Assembly: GCA_003255025.1 (NCBI GenBank)
Contig: QANY01007306.1
Location: 1,164,707-1,228,706 of the forward strand
Direction: 5' to 3'
Origin: Datisca glomerata
Lineage: Eukaryota > Streptophyta > Magnoliopsida > Cucurbitales > Datiscaceae
Length of the DNA stretch: 64,000 bases
Translations under genes and position numbers: made by a program
Shown: positions 1 through 12,701 of the stretch, piece by piece
Layout: each line of letters opens with the position of its first letter
Numbering within the stretch: position 1 is the stretch's first letter
The notes under the pieces: model-generated
The model's input: the letters and a program-made list of their open reading frames with translations, nothing else
Databases searched by the model: none
What the model was told of the DNA's origin: nothing

Positions 1-859
1 TTTGATAAACAATTACCAAGTAAATTAATCAATTGATTTATTTTAAAATAATTTATAAAATAAATTATAATTAATTAGTGTTGAAAAATTATCAAATTAA
101 ATAAATCTAATTTTTAGGGACTGAATTGGGTTTGGAATCAAATCTCAAGTCCTTGCGAATCATTTGGGCCAAACAATACTTGTCGAGTCCAAAACCTCAA
201 CAGGCTTGGTGGGTCTATGTCAATCCACAACCCAACATGGTCTTGCGCGCTAGGGTTTCCTAAACACTTATATTGTCACCTAGGGTTTCAAAAACCCTAG
301 TGATGACACAAGACACGGAACCGTGGCGGATGGTGGACGGCGCGACGACGGTCGATAGACGGCGGATGGCGCGACGGCGATCGACGGACAGCGGATGACT
401 TCTCAGATTTATGTGACAGTTTGATCGGAACACGTTTGCGATGGATTTACATGAAATTCAATGATACAATTCTTGCAAAATTAAATTACATAAAATCATA
501 TGCCACAATTTCGGCGTGCATCAATTCTAAAATTGAAAAATAACACCTTGAGCCTATGATTTTTGAATATGCATATTCAGTATTTAAAAGTATGTATGGC
601 TGAATATGATGATGGGTCATATTCAAAGCATGTTTGAATATATTTTATGGATGGATCCCGATCGATTGGATCAAGTTTTAGAATTTGAAGAAAAATTAAT
701 GAACCATAACTAGTTCATGGGCGGAATATAAATATTTTTTTCATACAAGCATTTAATCCAATTAAACACAAAATCAATCAATGAACATGCATAATCATAT
801 GAACGTATCGAGAAAAAATTGAAACAATTTTTATATTTTCAATTAATGGAGATATTTTG

Positions 860-2506
860 ATTTGACGGGATCTAATACTCTCTCGCATTCTTCGTTATTG
901 AGATTCGTAGAGCTATCAATTGATCCTTACACGACAACCACTCGTTAGAGTCAAAAGTAAATCTCTCAAGCATTTTCATAGGAATTGAGTGTGGGCTCTC
1001 AAAACAACGATTGGAAAATAAACAAAAAATTTCCTTTCCCCCCTACTGTGAAATCGGCGGCAACTATGTGAGGAGGAGAGAAACCTTTTTCTACTCTAAT
1101 TAACACCCTTAGGGATAGGGTTTTCTCTAGGGATAAGGGTGCAATCTCTTATATGATAAAACCAAAATATTCCCTCTCCCTGCACTGCGATGTGTGATTT
1201 TTACATCTCTTTTAGAGTCAAAATTATGTGCAGATTCATCAGTCCAAATTGATGAATTAAATAGACCTCTATCAATTAATTAATTATTTTTATTTAATAA
1301 TTATCCAATAATTAGAAAATAACAAAATAAATAATTTGAACATTAATTTTTTCTTTACTAATTTAGTGATGACACCAACCTCATATGGGACTCGGGAAGT
1401 GTACATTGGTCCAAAAGATGTTTTTGGTCTAACTGTCATTTCTCATTCATGTCCTTATGAACTACTTTTGAGGCCGAATATACTCACATGGATAAAGCTA
1501 TGGAATTCAAATGCCCAGATAATTTATCTCCATAAATTCCTGACCTATTTAATACAGACATCGTACGACTCCACTATAGGCCCGATACCGATAGAACTCT
1601 CGATTCATGCGTGCTATATTTTTTGTTAGTGCAAATAAACATTTATATTTCACGGTCCACAGAATATTTTATGATATTACCCTTTGTGAATATCAGTAAC
1701 AAGACTGAGATATAAAATTATCATTTTACCCCTTTAATTATTATTTAAGTAAGTTTTTTATCGACTGTGAATAAGAAAGACATATCAGTAAAGCGTCTCA
1801 TACTGATCACCATATCTTATTCAATGACTCATGTCGTCGAGTACCAGCCCCGATTTATTTATTCACACACTCATCAATAAAGCATAAGGTGATATTGTTG
1901 TTTTTGCAATCTTACCATGAATTCCATAACTGTGAATCACACAACTCCAACATAGTTGAATCATGATCCGAACAGCTGAGGTATTATCCGGAAATTCAAA
2001 TGCATTCCTTTGGCATATCAAAGATCACAAGTAACTAAGTCAAATTTCGTATTCACCTCAGTATTAAGGTAATTACGAAATACCTTTAAGGTGTAACGAT
2101 TAGATTTAAAGATAGATAAACAGTTTTTCTCTAAACTAATTGTTTATTGGTCTATTCAACATGTTACACAACATGTATATGTCAACCGTTAGAGTTTCCA
2201 CTCCCATGCCCCGAGATTGGCATCATTTGGTTCAACCTAATAGTTAAAATTGAATTCAATTACTCAGTCAATCCTAAGATTGTGAATAACATTCTGAACT
2301 ATCTCAGAAGAGTTTTTCTAGAAGAACGTTCAATCTTAACTCTTCTTACGTTGATAATAGTTTCAGGACTTAAGTAAGTTACAAACACACTTTAATTAAA
2401 GAAAACTTTCATTTATTTAAAAAATTAAGTAATACATAAATGTCAATAAATAACTGTTTACTCATAAAAAGTTATGACACCATATTTTATGGACATAATT
2501 CCAACA
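860..2506 (-). mobile_element. Degenerate LTR (Copia-like) terminal repeat
   Basis: On the minus strand this segment begins TGTTGGAATTATGTCC at 2506, the kind of 5' end seen in many plant LTR retrotransposons. About 800 bp of its inner part (roughly 980-1990) is recognisably repeated at 45520-46190 in the same orientation. Shared phrases include GAATTGAGTGTGGGCTCTC and a block ending in ATTTTACCC. No primer-binding site, polypurine tract or gag-pol coding was found next to it, so it is probably a solo or truncated LTR. The left limit is not defined, and bases 1-860 hold related AT-rich sequence with no gene that I can see. Confidence 0.5.
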
Positions 2507-2529
2507 CCCTCATAATCAAGCCATATTTA

Positions 2530-3160
2530 AGAGTAAAAATCATGTCTTTGCTGAAGCGCTTGCCTTGCTTTGGTGTTAAGTTCATGAAGCAGACTCCTTT
2601 AAGATTGGCACGATGCACAGTTCAATTGAGGAGCTTTCAGACCATCCTTCTAGAGACCCGTAAATCTTGGAAGTTTTTTTACGTCCTCTCCAATCAGGTC
2701 AGATTAAAGTGAATACAGATGGAGCGGCTTTTCGTAGTCCTAAGCTTGCCAGTTATGGAGGCATTTTCTGATCATCTAGAGGTTTTGTTAAGGGTTGTTA
2801 TGCTATACACCTTGGCGTATGTTTTGCTTTCGAGACTGAGTTGACCGGTGATATTCATGCGATTGTTTATGCTTCAACCTTGGATGGAGACAATTATGGA
2901 AAGTGATTCTGTTTATATGGTGTCCATTTTTTGTTCTAGATCTAGAAAGGTTCCCTGGTGTTGGCGTACTGCTTGAGATATGTGTTTAAATTTAATCAAT
3001 CAGATGGACCTTGTTGTCACTCATATTTATCAGGAAGGTAACCGAGTTGCACATTATTTGGCATCCAAAGCCCTTAGTATAGTTACTCCACCATGGTGGT
3101 GGGATGCTCTGAACAAGCATTTTTTAGGTTCTGCTGATTTTTTTCTTTATGTTTTCTTTT
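2530..3160 (+). pseudogene. LINE (non-LTR retrotransposon) RNase H remnant
   Basis: Reading across three frames gives the C-terminal RNase H-like domain (RVT_3 type) of plant LINE ORF2. A VNTDGAA motif lies near 2710, an ESDS motif near 2895, and HIYQEGNRVAH near 3020. The last matches the usual RNase H ending in which the histidine precedes the LINE C-terminus. Upstream, about 2530-2700, is the linker to the zinc-finger region. Several stops and frameshifts make it inactive. The family assignment rests on motif recognition; the reverse transcriptase part is absent here. Confidence 0.75.
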
Positions 3161-3399
3161 GTTGGCTCTTTTATTTTATTTTAATAATATATTAGGTTGG
3201 GTTAAATGATGAGGATGCCATGGAGGTGCCAACCTAGTTGGGATGTTCTGGTGCACATACTGATTCCTTCCACCAATAATCTTATGCATTCAGCATTCGA
3301 TTTGTAATTACTTGGAGAAAAGAATTGGAGTTGTATGAATACTTGTTCAAAATGTGTCGATAGTAGTTTTGCAAAAACGTTAATCAAATATTTCGGTTA

Positions 3400-3660
3400 C
3401 GTTCATCGACTACTTAAACACTTCAAGTATTGCGAGTTCTTAACTACTTGAAAAACTCAAGTAGCTACATATTAGTTCTCAGGTCTATAGGGCTTAAGAT
3501 AGTTGACTCCTATAAGTAGCTAGTCATAAAGCTACTTGAAAGATTCAAGTAGCCACAACATCTATCACAGTTCACAAGTATAGATTATCTAAGCTACTTG
3601 AACCATTCAAATGGTTGAATTATATAGTTATGTAACGGTTCGACCAGCCATGACATTCTA
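3400..3660. repeat. Cluster of short CTACTTGAA hairpins
   Basis: Three imperfect inverted repeats built on CTACTTGAA...TTCAAGTAG occur at 3444-3464, 3532-3552 and about 3594-3616, about 60-90 bp apart. No coding sequence is visible. They may be remains of a short terminal-repeat element, because an old TRIM-like array follows directly. Confidence 0.45.
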
Positions 3661-3879
3661 TCTCAATGTCAAAACCATAGGACCGTAGCTACTTTAATCG
3701 TTTAACTAGTGAAACACTTGGACTATTTAATTATTATGTCGTCGCATCACACTTGATAAATCCATAGGAACATCTCACAATCTTCGTTATTAACTAAACA
3801 AATAAGTAACTAATTCCAGTCAATGTCATGAGTAAGCAATGACCGGTCAATAAACTTCATCCCATATAGTTAAAAGTCC

Positions 3880-4620
3880 ATTACATTCTTCTATTTAAAA
3901 CTTAGGTGTTAAATATATAAATATTAGACTTTTTTAACCCGCACAAAATGGACAGTTAGGTGACGTGAGAAAATATTTTAACACACCGTCTTAGACCACA
4001 ACACACAGTAATTGACCATGTGACATACCAAATATAGGCCAAGTTAGGCGGCACACAACAATTGAACTATGCGGCACAAATAGTCAAACTAAATAGCACA
4101 CAACCAAAGACTCAACCAAACTTTGATACTAAGTTAAAAAGGTAAACTCGTTCTATTCCTTAAAACTAATGTGCTAAGAGGGTTACTAGGGCCTTGTAAC
4201 TAGCATAAAATGGACATATCCAAACGATGTGAGATAGCATTCCAACACACTCTCATGGTCCACAACGCATGGCAGTTCACTACATGACATACCAAATGCA
4301 CGCCAAACTACGCAACATACAACAACTGAATTATATAGCACAAATAGATTAACTAAGCAACAGATAACCGAATACCCAACTTCTACTCCTTAAAACCTAA
4401 GTATTAAGAAGAGATGAATTAAGTCATTTTAACTAGCAGAGAATGGATAAAGTCAAGCGATGTGTGATAACATTTCAACAACCCTCCTGGACCATAACAC
4501 ACGTGACACACAACTACGCGACATATCGAACATAGACTGACCTACACATAATACAGCTAAATTATGTGGCAGCTGAATTAAGTAGCACGAGCACAACCAA
4601 TAATGTGTCCTTGCCATGTT
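3880..4620 (-). mobile_element. Old tandem TRIM-like array (diverged)
   Basis: Three diverged copies of an LTR-like block (about 3895-3990, 4130-4247 and 4370-4490) alternate with short internal pieces. The last LTR copies end on the plus strand in CATTCCAACA or CATTTCAACA. CTTTGATACTAAG near 4115 is the reverse complement of a degenerate initiator-Met tRNA primer-binding site (TGGTATCAGAGC type). The same family is far better preserved at 20007-20720. No protein is encoded, which is normal for TRIM elements. Confidence 0.65.
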
Positions 4621-5029
4621 CAGACAATAGACATTTGTCTGTCTATTAATTAATTAAAATCAATGTAAGGAACCTAAGAATTTAGCAAGATGTAAAAGCA
4701 TAATACAATCAATAAGGAGAAAGTGAAATAAATGGAGGCAAACAACACCTTATACTTGCCAACATCCAACACCATCTACATTGACTTTCATTTAAAGCAA
4801 ACAAAAGACACAATAGAGTTCAAAGTACTGATCATCTACTTGAGGCTACCCATCCTCAATCCAGGTGATATATAAGATATCATCGTCATCTTGATTTGCA
4901 ACGTGATTTGAATGGAGGTTGACCAGTTTACCACATGATGATTGCTCATTGTTGTAGTGGATATGAATTGATTGATTGTGGATATGAGTTTAGAGTATGA
5001 TAGTCACCATACTGGTTCATTTTTTGTAT
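4621..5029. other. No gene seen; MULE-1 left flank
   Basis: AT-rich spacer. A short phrase, GTAGTGGATATGA followed by GGATATGAGTTTA, near 4955-4995 also appears on the other side of MULE-1 (15617-15690) in direct orientation. The target may therefore have contained a short tandem repeat before MULE-1 inserted. No coding signal. Confidence 0.4.
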
Positions 5030-5137
5030 GGATTTTTTTATTTTTAATATTATTTCAATAAAAAATTATTAAAATGAGCTTTTTTCAATGTATTTAGAAA
5101 AATGATGCAAAAATGGCCAAGTGAGCAAAATTGCCTC

Positions 5138-5680
5138 TTGAAGAGGCGATTTATGGTCATCTACCATATGCCAGCGTGGACAGGCTTACCGACGTGGAGA
5201 GAACTCAAAAGTCGGTGTTGAAAACCCAAGGTCAGAAATTGGGTTTTCAATATACGAGATTAGTGAGGTCTTAGTTGATTAACCTTGTATTTTGAAAACA
5301 CGAGGTTAGTGAAATAGACCCCCTATCTTGAAGACATGAGGTCTTAAAAGACCTCATTGAACGACATCTGATGGGCCTCATTCACGAGGTCTTAGTGGAC
5401 CTTATTGAATGAGGGCCGACAAGCCTCGTTCACGAGGTCCCCAGACCTCTTGTTTTTTTTTAGTTGTAGACCTCTTTATGTCAAGAGGTATGCGATTAGT
5501 CACGTCAGCACTCTTTGAAAAAAAAGAGGTCTGACCTGAAAAGAAATGATTGGATGTTGCTTGAACTCGCCTCTTCAAGAGACGAGTTCTTGTATACTTC
5601 CTTTCTTTATTCCAACGACGTCTTTTCAATTCAAATGACGCTAATTGAACTCGCCTCTTTAAGAGGCAAGTTCAGCTTTC
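5138..5680. repeat. Left subterminal palindromic repeats of MULE-1
   Basis: Short near-perfect palindromes recur. Examples are TGCCTCTTGAAGAGGCGA at about 5140, GAGGTCTTAAAAGACCTC at about 5339, and CTCGCCTCTT..AAGAG units at about 5567 and 5651. Several GAGGTC/GACCTC blocks lie between 5250 and 5480. Matching units flank the right end (15247-15430). They do not encode protein and are likely transposase-binding or structural repeats of this element. Confidence 0.75.
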
Positions 5681-6216
5681 TATTTCATTTGTATCAACTT
5701 CTTTCTCCTTCATTTTTCTCTCCTCTAATACTCTCTCTTCCCTGAATGCTCTCTTCTCTCCCAGTCATCCCCACGTCTCGGTCATCCTCCTTTCGTCGTC
5801 GGTCATCTACCAAATTTTGTCTAAAACTCTTAGTGGTTAGCTCTTTTGATTCGAATTTCCTTTAAGTTCTTATTTGTTGTTTGTAATTTTTTTTTCAAAA
5901 TACTTATGATGTTAGTAAAACATACTACATGAGGTATAAACATTTTCTAAAACTCCTAGTGTTTACCTTCTTTTTTTTTCTCTTTTTCAAATTTCCTTTA
6001 AATTTTTATTTGATGTTAGTGAAATTTTTTGAAACAATTTATGATGTTAGTAAAACATACATACTTTATTGGTCATAGAGTGACTACTAAAGTTTGATTT
6101 TATAACATTGTCTCAATTTTTGAACAACAATAAAAATAATGTTTATGCTGTTTATATATTTGTTTATGTAGCTATTCAATTTGGAGCAAAATTTCTGTTG
6201 GCTAGTAAGTTGAAGA

Positions 6217-8694
6217 ATGGAGGACAGAAATATGTTAGCATTATTGTATATAGACAGTCAGATATTTTCAAATGGGGCTGGTTATGATCGTAATTCGATT
6301 AAGGGAATTAATGTGTATAGTGAATGAATTTTGGCCAATTACATGATATCATATGTGATGCCTTGTCAATTGACCACACCCTTAGAAACCTTGATATAAC
6401 TTGTCGTTTACCGTATACTATTGGTGTTGGGTTGTGCAAGTATGTGACTATACCAATATAAGATGATAATGATGTTCGTAATATGTTTAACTATATCTTA
6501 CCATTCCCACCACCTAACTTTGTTGAATTGTATCTTGAGACAAAATCCATATCACACCCACACATCAATGGATTTTAGAGATATTGGTCCAAGCACACAA
6601 CATTCGTTACATGACATGCCAAACAGAACATTGGATAGTTCTCACATTCCTTATTCATGTGATGATATTCCTAGTCATAACCCATTGGGCGATGATGTAT
6701 CTAGTCCTAGATTTAATGACCACGTTTTTTGGATCTTTGCCCCTTGTAATGAAGACGTTGAAATAAATGATGGTGTTGAGGATATTGCCATTGAGGATGA
6801 TCTATTGGTGGAGCAAATGCATTCTCAATGTATGCATGAAGTCTCATCACCACTGTTTACATAGTTAGACTGGGATGTCATAAATTCTCAACGTATACAT
6901 GAAGTCCCATCACCAATGAATTGTATGAATTGTACAAAGGAATTCATTTTGAGAATAAGGCAGACCTTCAATATGCTGTGAAACGATATTCAATCATTCA
7001 CCATCAATAGTTTGTTATTTTTCAATCTCTGCCTCATCTTCTGGGTTGTGAAATGTAAAAAATGGGAAGATGGTTGCATTTTATGGAGAATTCATGCATG
7101 TCTTCACAAAACTCATAATTTATTTGAAATAACACAATCCTCTGGTCCTCATTCATGCATATACCCTCAACTGTCACAGGATCATAGAAAGTTAGACTCG
7201 AACTTGATTGCACAAGAACTACAAAATATGATCAAAAGAGATCCTACTATATTTGTTGTTGTATTGCATCTGATGGTGATGGATAAACGCAGTTATAATG
7301 TACATTATATGAGGGTATGTGAAGCAAGACGAAAAGCACTTGTGAAGGTGTTTGGTGATTGAGATGAATCATACCAATTGCTTCCAAAGTGAATGAACAT
7401 TCTTGTCCAAACTAATCTAGGGACTAAAGTTCAATGAAACTGAGATGACATGGGCGTCCTGGCAACATGAAGTTCAGATATGTATTTTGGTCATTTGGTG
7501 CTGCTATTGAGGGATTCAAACATTGCATACCTATTGTTCAAATTGATGGTACCTTATTATATGGAAAATATGAAGGTAAGTTGTTGATAGCCACATCGGT
7601 TGATTCTAACGGTGATTTATTCCTGCTTGCATTTGCAATAATAAATGAGGAGACAATAGATGGTCGGTCATAGTTTCTTTATTTCTTAAGGCTACATGTT
7701 ACTCAAAGAGCACATCTGGCTTTAATTTCTGACAGGCATGCTGGAATAAAAGCCGCAGTTCACAATCCTATAGTTGGATGGGCTGAACCACATGCCCATC
7801 ATCGATTTTGCTTGAGGCATGTGGCTAGTAATTTCAATGAAAAGTTCAAGTGCAAGGTCCTCAATGATTTAGTATTTAAGTCAGGATCCTAACATCAGCA
7901 AAGGAAGTTTGAAAAATGCATGGAAAAGATGAATAAGATAAATGCAAATTGTCAACGATTCTTCTAGTCAATACCAAAAGAAAAGTGGACTCAAGCGTGT
8001 GATGGTGGGTATAGATATGGATGAATGACGATAAACATTGCTGAATGCATTAATGATGTTCTTAAAGGGGCTTGTATGTTGCCAATAACAGCTTTGGTTG
8101 GAATGACATTTACACGTACAGTGATGTACTTTGAAAATCGTAGAGAAGAACTCAAGGCTGCTCTCGCAAAGAATGAAATGTATATGTCTTATGCTTTTGA
8201 TAAGATAAAATAAATGGGACATCAAGGCTAGTTCACACAAGATTAACATTTATGATCGTGCAAATGAACAGTTTCAGGCGATCACGGGTCAACATGGGTC
8301 ATACATGCATACGGGTCAAAACGTAGAGATTGTGAATCTAAAGGACCGATCATGCACTTGTAATAAATGGAAATCATATGGTATCTCTTGTTCTCATGTC
8401 TTGGTTATGTGTGCTCTCACGAGGATTAATATTTGGGAATATGTAGAAGAAGCATACAAGCTTACCACTTTTGATGATTGTTATGCCCCACAATTTACGC
8501 CATTTCATATAAGGATTATTGGCCAGACCTTGGGTTTCCAATTGTTAATCCTGATCTAATAGATACATGAAAAGGGCAAACCCAAGTCCTCATGCATACT
8601 TAATGACATGGACTTGAGAGAACTAAGTGTGTGTATTCGATCTGGAATTTGCAAGCAAGAAGGATATAATCGTCGAGCATGTCCATCCCGTTAA
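6217..8694 (+). pseudogene. MURA-type MULE transposase, decayed
   Basis: This encoded the transposase that cuts and pastes MULE-1. In order, and in changing frames, I see the N-terminal DNA-binding region (DBD_Tnp_Mut type, with ENKADLQYAVKRYSI near 6950 and WRIHACLHKTHNLFEI near 7085). The catalytic core follows: QIDGTLLYGKY near 7540 holds the first Asp, and LISDRHAGI near 7720 the second. A CLRHVASNF motif lies near 7815. The SWIM zinc finger (CTCNKWKSYGISCSH, about 8353-8398) and a C-terminal zinc knuckle (about 8645-8694) complete it. The knuckle has lost its first Cys (Ser) and its His (Tyr). Stops and frameshifts interrupt it throughout, and the start at 6217 is only the likeliest ATG. 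Family assignment is firm; activity is very unlikely. Confidence 0.9.
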
Positions 8695-8947
8695 AGTGAA
8701 GCCACCGACAATCCATAATCTTAGTCATTCATTAATATAGTAATTTGATATTCAGTGACATGTAATATTGATGGATGTATCTTGTTACGAACAATGTAAT
8801 TTGATATTCAGTGACATGTAATGTTAATGGATGTATTTTGACATCTATGCCCTAGAATACTAAAATGTGATTTTAATTTTATCTTTAGATATGATCTATT
8901 TGTTATTTTAAATCAGTTCTGACATTTTCTTACATATGATTTGACAG

Positions 8948-9225
8948 CATAGAGCTTGGACCATCAGATGTATCATTGTTATATATACAGGGTGATCATC
9001 AGTCGCAATCAATTTGGGAATCTGATGACTATAAAGCTTTACATTATCGTCATCGAGAAGCTGTGTTGCAACAGACCATGAGACACACAGATGCATCATT
9101 CCATATTTGCAACAGTCTGGATTGGGATTTATCTCGTTAGACTAACATTTGATCACAACATTCATGGAGAGATGGCGCCTTGAGACTCATACATTTCACC
9201 TTGTTCATGGTGAATGCACTATTAC
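8948..9225 (+). pseudogene. Plant mobile domain (PMD/MAIN-like) gene, 5' part
   Basis: This is the N-terminal part of a PMD protein, the domain shared by Arabidopsis MAIN/MAIL1 and many MULE- and Gypsy-borne genes. The exon seems to open after TTTGACAG at 8947 with LGPSDVSLLYIQ. It continues through TMRHTDASFHI to ERWRLETHTFHLVHGECTIT, a hallmark PMD stretch, where the CACTA element cuts the reading frame. One stop and a frame change occur near 9140. The rest resumes at 13184. It lies on the same strand as MURA, about 250 bp downstream, inside the same TIRs, so it is cargo or an accessory gene of MULE-1. Confidence 0.88.
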
Positions 9226-9246
9226 CACTACTACAATTTTGGCCTT

Positions 9247-9500
9247 AGATGACGGTGAAAACCCGTCATTAGAACCCTATACTGACGGTTGATCGTTTGT
9301 CATCTATGGAGATGTCATCTTTACTCTTTTTCAATAAAAACTATCATGATAGGTGGCGCAAAAACCAATTAGATGACGGGGAACCCCGTCATGATAGGTT
9401 TCGCTAAAAGCTATTAGATGACGGAGAATCCCCGTCATCATAAGTGCTGCCAAAAGCATTTAGATGACATGGAATCCCCGTCATCTAATGTCTAAATTAT
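9247..9500. repeat. CACTA left subterminal hairpin repeats
   Basis: Four units of the form AGATGAC.G....CCCGTCAT occur at about 9246, 9371, 9415 and 9461. Each is a short inverted repeat whose arms read GATGACGG and CCGTCATC. Related arms occur at the other end (about 13010-13140, GATGACAG...CTGTCATA and GACGGGTTTT...). Such repeats are the usual binding region for CACTA transposase accessory protein. Confidence 0.75.
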
Positions 9501-11086
9501 TTTTTTTAACTGTCATGGAAAGGGAAAAAATGCCTTACCATGATAGTTATTTTCATTTAATTACCTTCTCACGACAGATTTTTTTATACATTAATGTCAT
9601 TGAAAGGTAAAAACTACCTTCCCATGACAAAGCTAGGCCTTCCACCAAGACCCTACACCATATTTGTGCATATATAAACCATAGTATTAAATTACTTAGA
9701 CTAACATATCCTTATATAGCCTCAATTCTCATCATAATAACATAACAGACTAAAATCAACACTATCCTCTGAGTCTCAATCAACAATGAGATGTTTCTAG
9801 ACAAGTAACATACATAGAAAAATATCCAAGAATTCTGTAAATCAGCATGCTTCAATTAAAAACTATAAACCAAATCAAGACTTTATAGTTAATTCAAGTT
9901 CATTTAGAGAAGCTAACAAAATCAAGACTTTGGCATGTAATTTGAAAATCAAGACTTTTACAGATATGAAACAGAAGATCCAATCACAAACTAAGCTTGT
10001 AATTTGAAAATAATAGTTCAAATACTTACTATATTTGAAGATCATTGTTCGACTGTGCAAAGTAAAAACTATAAACCAAGGGAGCACCACATCTGAATAT
10101 AACTATGAGCAACACCTATTACTTGTGGACAACACCTTTCTGGACATCTTACTTTCTCACAATCATATTCCGTAAACAATTTACTCTAGATCTCATACCC
10201 AACCATCCCAGAGAAAACTACTCTATGAACTTCCTTATTCTTCTTCGACTACTATCCATGAAAAATACACCAGGTCTACTACTGCAATTTCTAGCATAAA
10301 TACCCAAAAATGGCTGAAATAGTAGCATTTTATCTAAAAAGCCTAAAGACTTCTAATTTTGTGATCAATCTAAGAGAATGCCTTTGAAATTTAGTTCAGA
10401 TATAGGGAGAATATATTGACAACATATATAGATATGAAATTAACTTTACCAATATAAAACTGTTCTTTGAAGCAAAGTCTCAAGTAGATGAAGTGCATTT
10501 AATTTTAGCTCACAAATAGAAAAGGCATTGTTCTTTTCAGCTGCCAAGAAAAGAAAGGAAAAACTACAGACAATCCTACCTGACATTAAAAAATTTTACA
10601 ATTTCCTCCCTAAATTCTCTCTTAACAAAAGAAAATACGCAACTCAGAAAGGAATCAGTAACAAGTAATAGAACAATGAGAGACTATGTCTAATTTATGA
10701 AATGAAGAAAAAACACATTTTTAGAGGGGGGAAATGAACTCACAGATTCAAGATCTGAGTATGGGCATTAGAACTAAAGAAAAGAGAATCATCCCACCAT
10801 CAAACCCACTATGGTTCAGTGCCCACAAGGAACAAACCGCCACTGTTTCTGATAATTTGACGAATGCTAAAAAAGGAAATGGAAAAGAAGATTAAATTGG
10901 AAGCAAATGCCAACTCTCTCTATTTCTACTTATTTTTATCTCACTACTAGAGACAAGTGTTCATGAAAGCAGAAATCAGACTAAAAAACTACTAGTTCTT
11001 AGTCCCCATATATGTAATATAAATATATAGCCTTGGGAATTTATATTATAACTTGAGAGAGAGAGAGAGAGACCCAAACCTTACTT

Positions 11087-11165
11087 GATTGACTGCTCTA
11101 ATCATCCTTATTGTTTCCTCTATGCTAATGCCATCATATACTATTACGTCGAATACATGCACACT
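11087..11165 (-). other. Unidentified exon-like segment in the CACTA element
   Basis: On the minus strand an AG acceptor (TTCTTTAG) is followed by an open stretch including DVIVYDGISIEETIRMIRAV, then a consensus donor GTAAGG at about 11086. I do not recognise the protein. It lies downstream of the captured kinase exons in their orientation but does not look like the kinase C-lobe. It may be a second captured gene piece or chance. Confidence 0.3.
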
Positions 11166-11238
11166 AAAGAATGTTAAGAAGATACAAAATTAGAATCAAT
11201 GTTATTCAATTTCCATCAAGTTTTATAAGAAATTCATA

Positions 11239-12316
11239 CCCAAAAGTCTCTTTGACAGTTTTCCAAAGGAAATAAACAAAAGGAGCAGAGGTCCATTTTT
11301 CTAATCCGAAATCGCATAACTGTAAACATGAAATCAACCAAATTGACTTATAGAGAACCTAAGTTTGTTAACTAAAAGACATTATCATAAGGTAAATGTG
11401 TTTTTTTTTTCACCTGGGTGATCTCTTGGAAGAAAGGAGAATGTTGGAGGGCTTAATGTCTCTATGAACAACACATCTTTCAGTTCCACCATCTAGATAT
11501 GCTATGGCCTCCGCAATTCCAATAGCAACCTTATACCTCACTGACCATGAAAGTGGTGATCTACCATTCACTTTCCTCTTCTTTTATTCAATTGGGTATT
11601 CAATATTTAATCAAAATCATCAAGAAAAAATGAAAACAGGGAAACAATTTTATATTCAAAAAATAATTTAGTATAAATTCTCTGAAAACTTGTTTAGAAA
11701 CAATTTTCAAAATAGGTTGAGATTGGAATCTGTGTTTGTTTGTATGGAAAATAGAAAAACTAAAATGAAAGCTCTACCAAGCAGGCTTGTACCGTGCAAA
11801 TGTTTCTCTAAGCTTCCACCAGAGACATACTTATAGACCAAAAACAAGCCTTCCTCTGGATCAATGCAAAAACGAAGGAGGGGGACGATATTTGGGTTGT
11901 GAAGTGAACTAGCAATCATCAATTCTCTGCAGAATGATTTTGCTTATCTTCCTTTTCCAATTTCATAACTGCTAATGTAGTTCTCAAAATCCCTACTCTA
12001 GCCTTGAAGACGTAGTTCAAAGCCCCTTTGCCCAATACAATGCCTACCCATTCAAACAAATTAGTTTAAAAAATCTCATTCAAACTCCAATTTAAGTAAA
12101 ACATACCCATTAAATTAAACTACCTTTGGAGAAATTGTGCGTAGCTAAAAGGATTTCACTGCAGCTAAATCTAACCAAAGTATTGGTAACTAGAGAAATA
12201 TTCTTTTCCACTGACTCAACCCTCCTCCATTTTTTCTTTTTGGCTCGAGCCTCATTCATTCCATAGTCTAAGTTCACCATTAAAACAATTGCAGTAGTGG
12301 AAGAGTTAATATTCAC
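11239..12316 (-). pseudogene. Captured receptor-like Ser/Thr kinase gene fragment
   Basis: Minus-strand exons of a plant receptor-like or receptor-like cytoplasmic kinase survive with their introns. The first (12316-12124) has RFSCSEILLATHNFSKG with a GT donor. The next (about 12052-11793) has the glycine loop LGKGALNYVF, then MIASSLHNPNIVPLL and YVSGGSLEKHLHG. About 11577-11415 carries the catalytic loop VVHRDIKPSNILL, and about 11321-11239 carries CDFGLEKWTSAPF. The C-lobe after DFG is missing, and at least one stop lies at the join before MIASSL. Introns show that genomic DNA, not mRNA, was captured. It sits wholly inside the CACTA ends, so it is transduplicated cargo and non-functional as a kinase. 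The exact parental gene cannot be named. Confidence 0.85.
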
Positions 12317-12679
12317 AGACTACATCTCTATCTATGAGCAGAGGCTGATCATGAAAGACGAGTGAAATGATTGGAGATTAGTATTTGCCATTTCAGCACC
12401 ACACCCACCAGATTCCGCTAGTATACCAGCAAAATTCGTGTGTACGACGAACCATAACCATCTAAACCCCAAGAATTTGAGAATGAGAGAGAGAGAAAGA
12501 ATAAGTTTAAGAGATCAGAAATTTGAGATAGAGAAAGATGGTAAGAAGAGAAGAGAGACAAGAGAGAACGAACCCTAGGTTCTCTGATACTCGATTTCCT
12601 CTATATCTCCAATATAAAAAATAAATGAAAGTGGTTAAATGGCCTAACCTCACCCAGATGCAGATAAGCATTGTCGAAA

Positions 12680-12701
12680 CCCCCCCCCCCCCCNCCCCCC
12701 C
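12680..12701. repeat. Poly-C run with an N
   Basis: A homopolymer C run of about 22 bases contains one undetermined base at 12694. Its length is uncertain and probably a sequencing artefact. GA microsatellites lie nearby at about 11054-11073 and 12847-12867. Confidence 0.9.

Noticed and set aside
6463..6864. An independent gene upstream of MURA
   Set aside because: Position and the acidic PHTHTSMDF-type sequence fit the N-terminal part of the MULE transposase gene.
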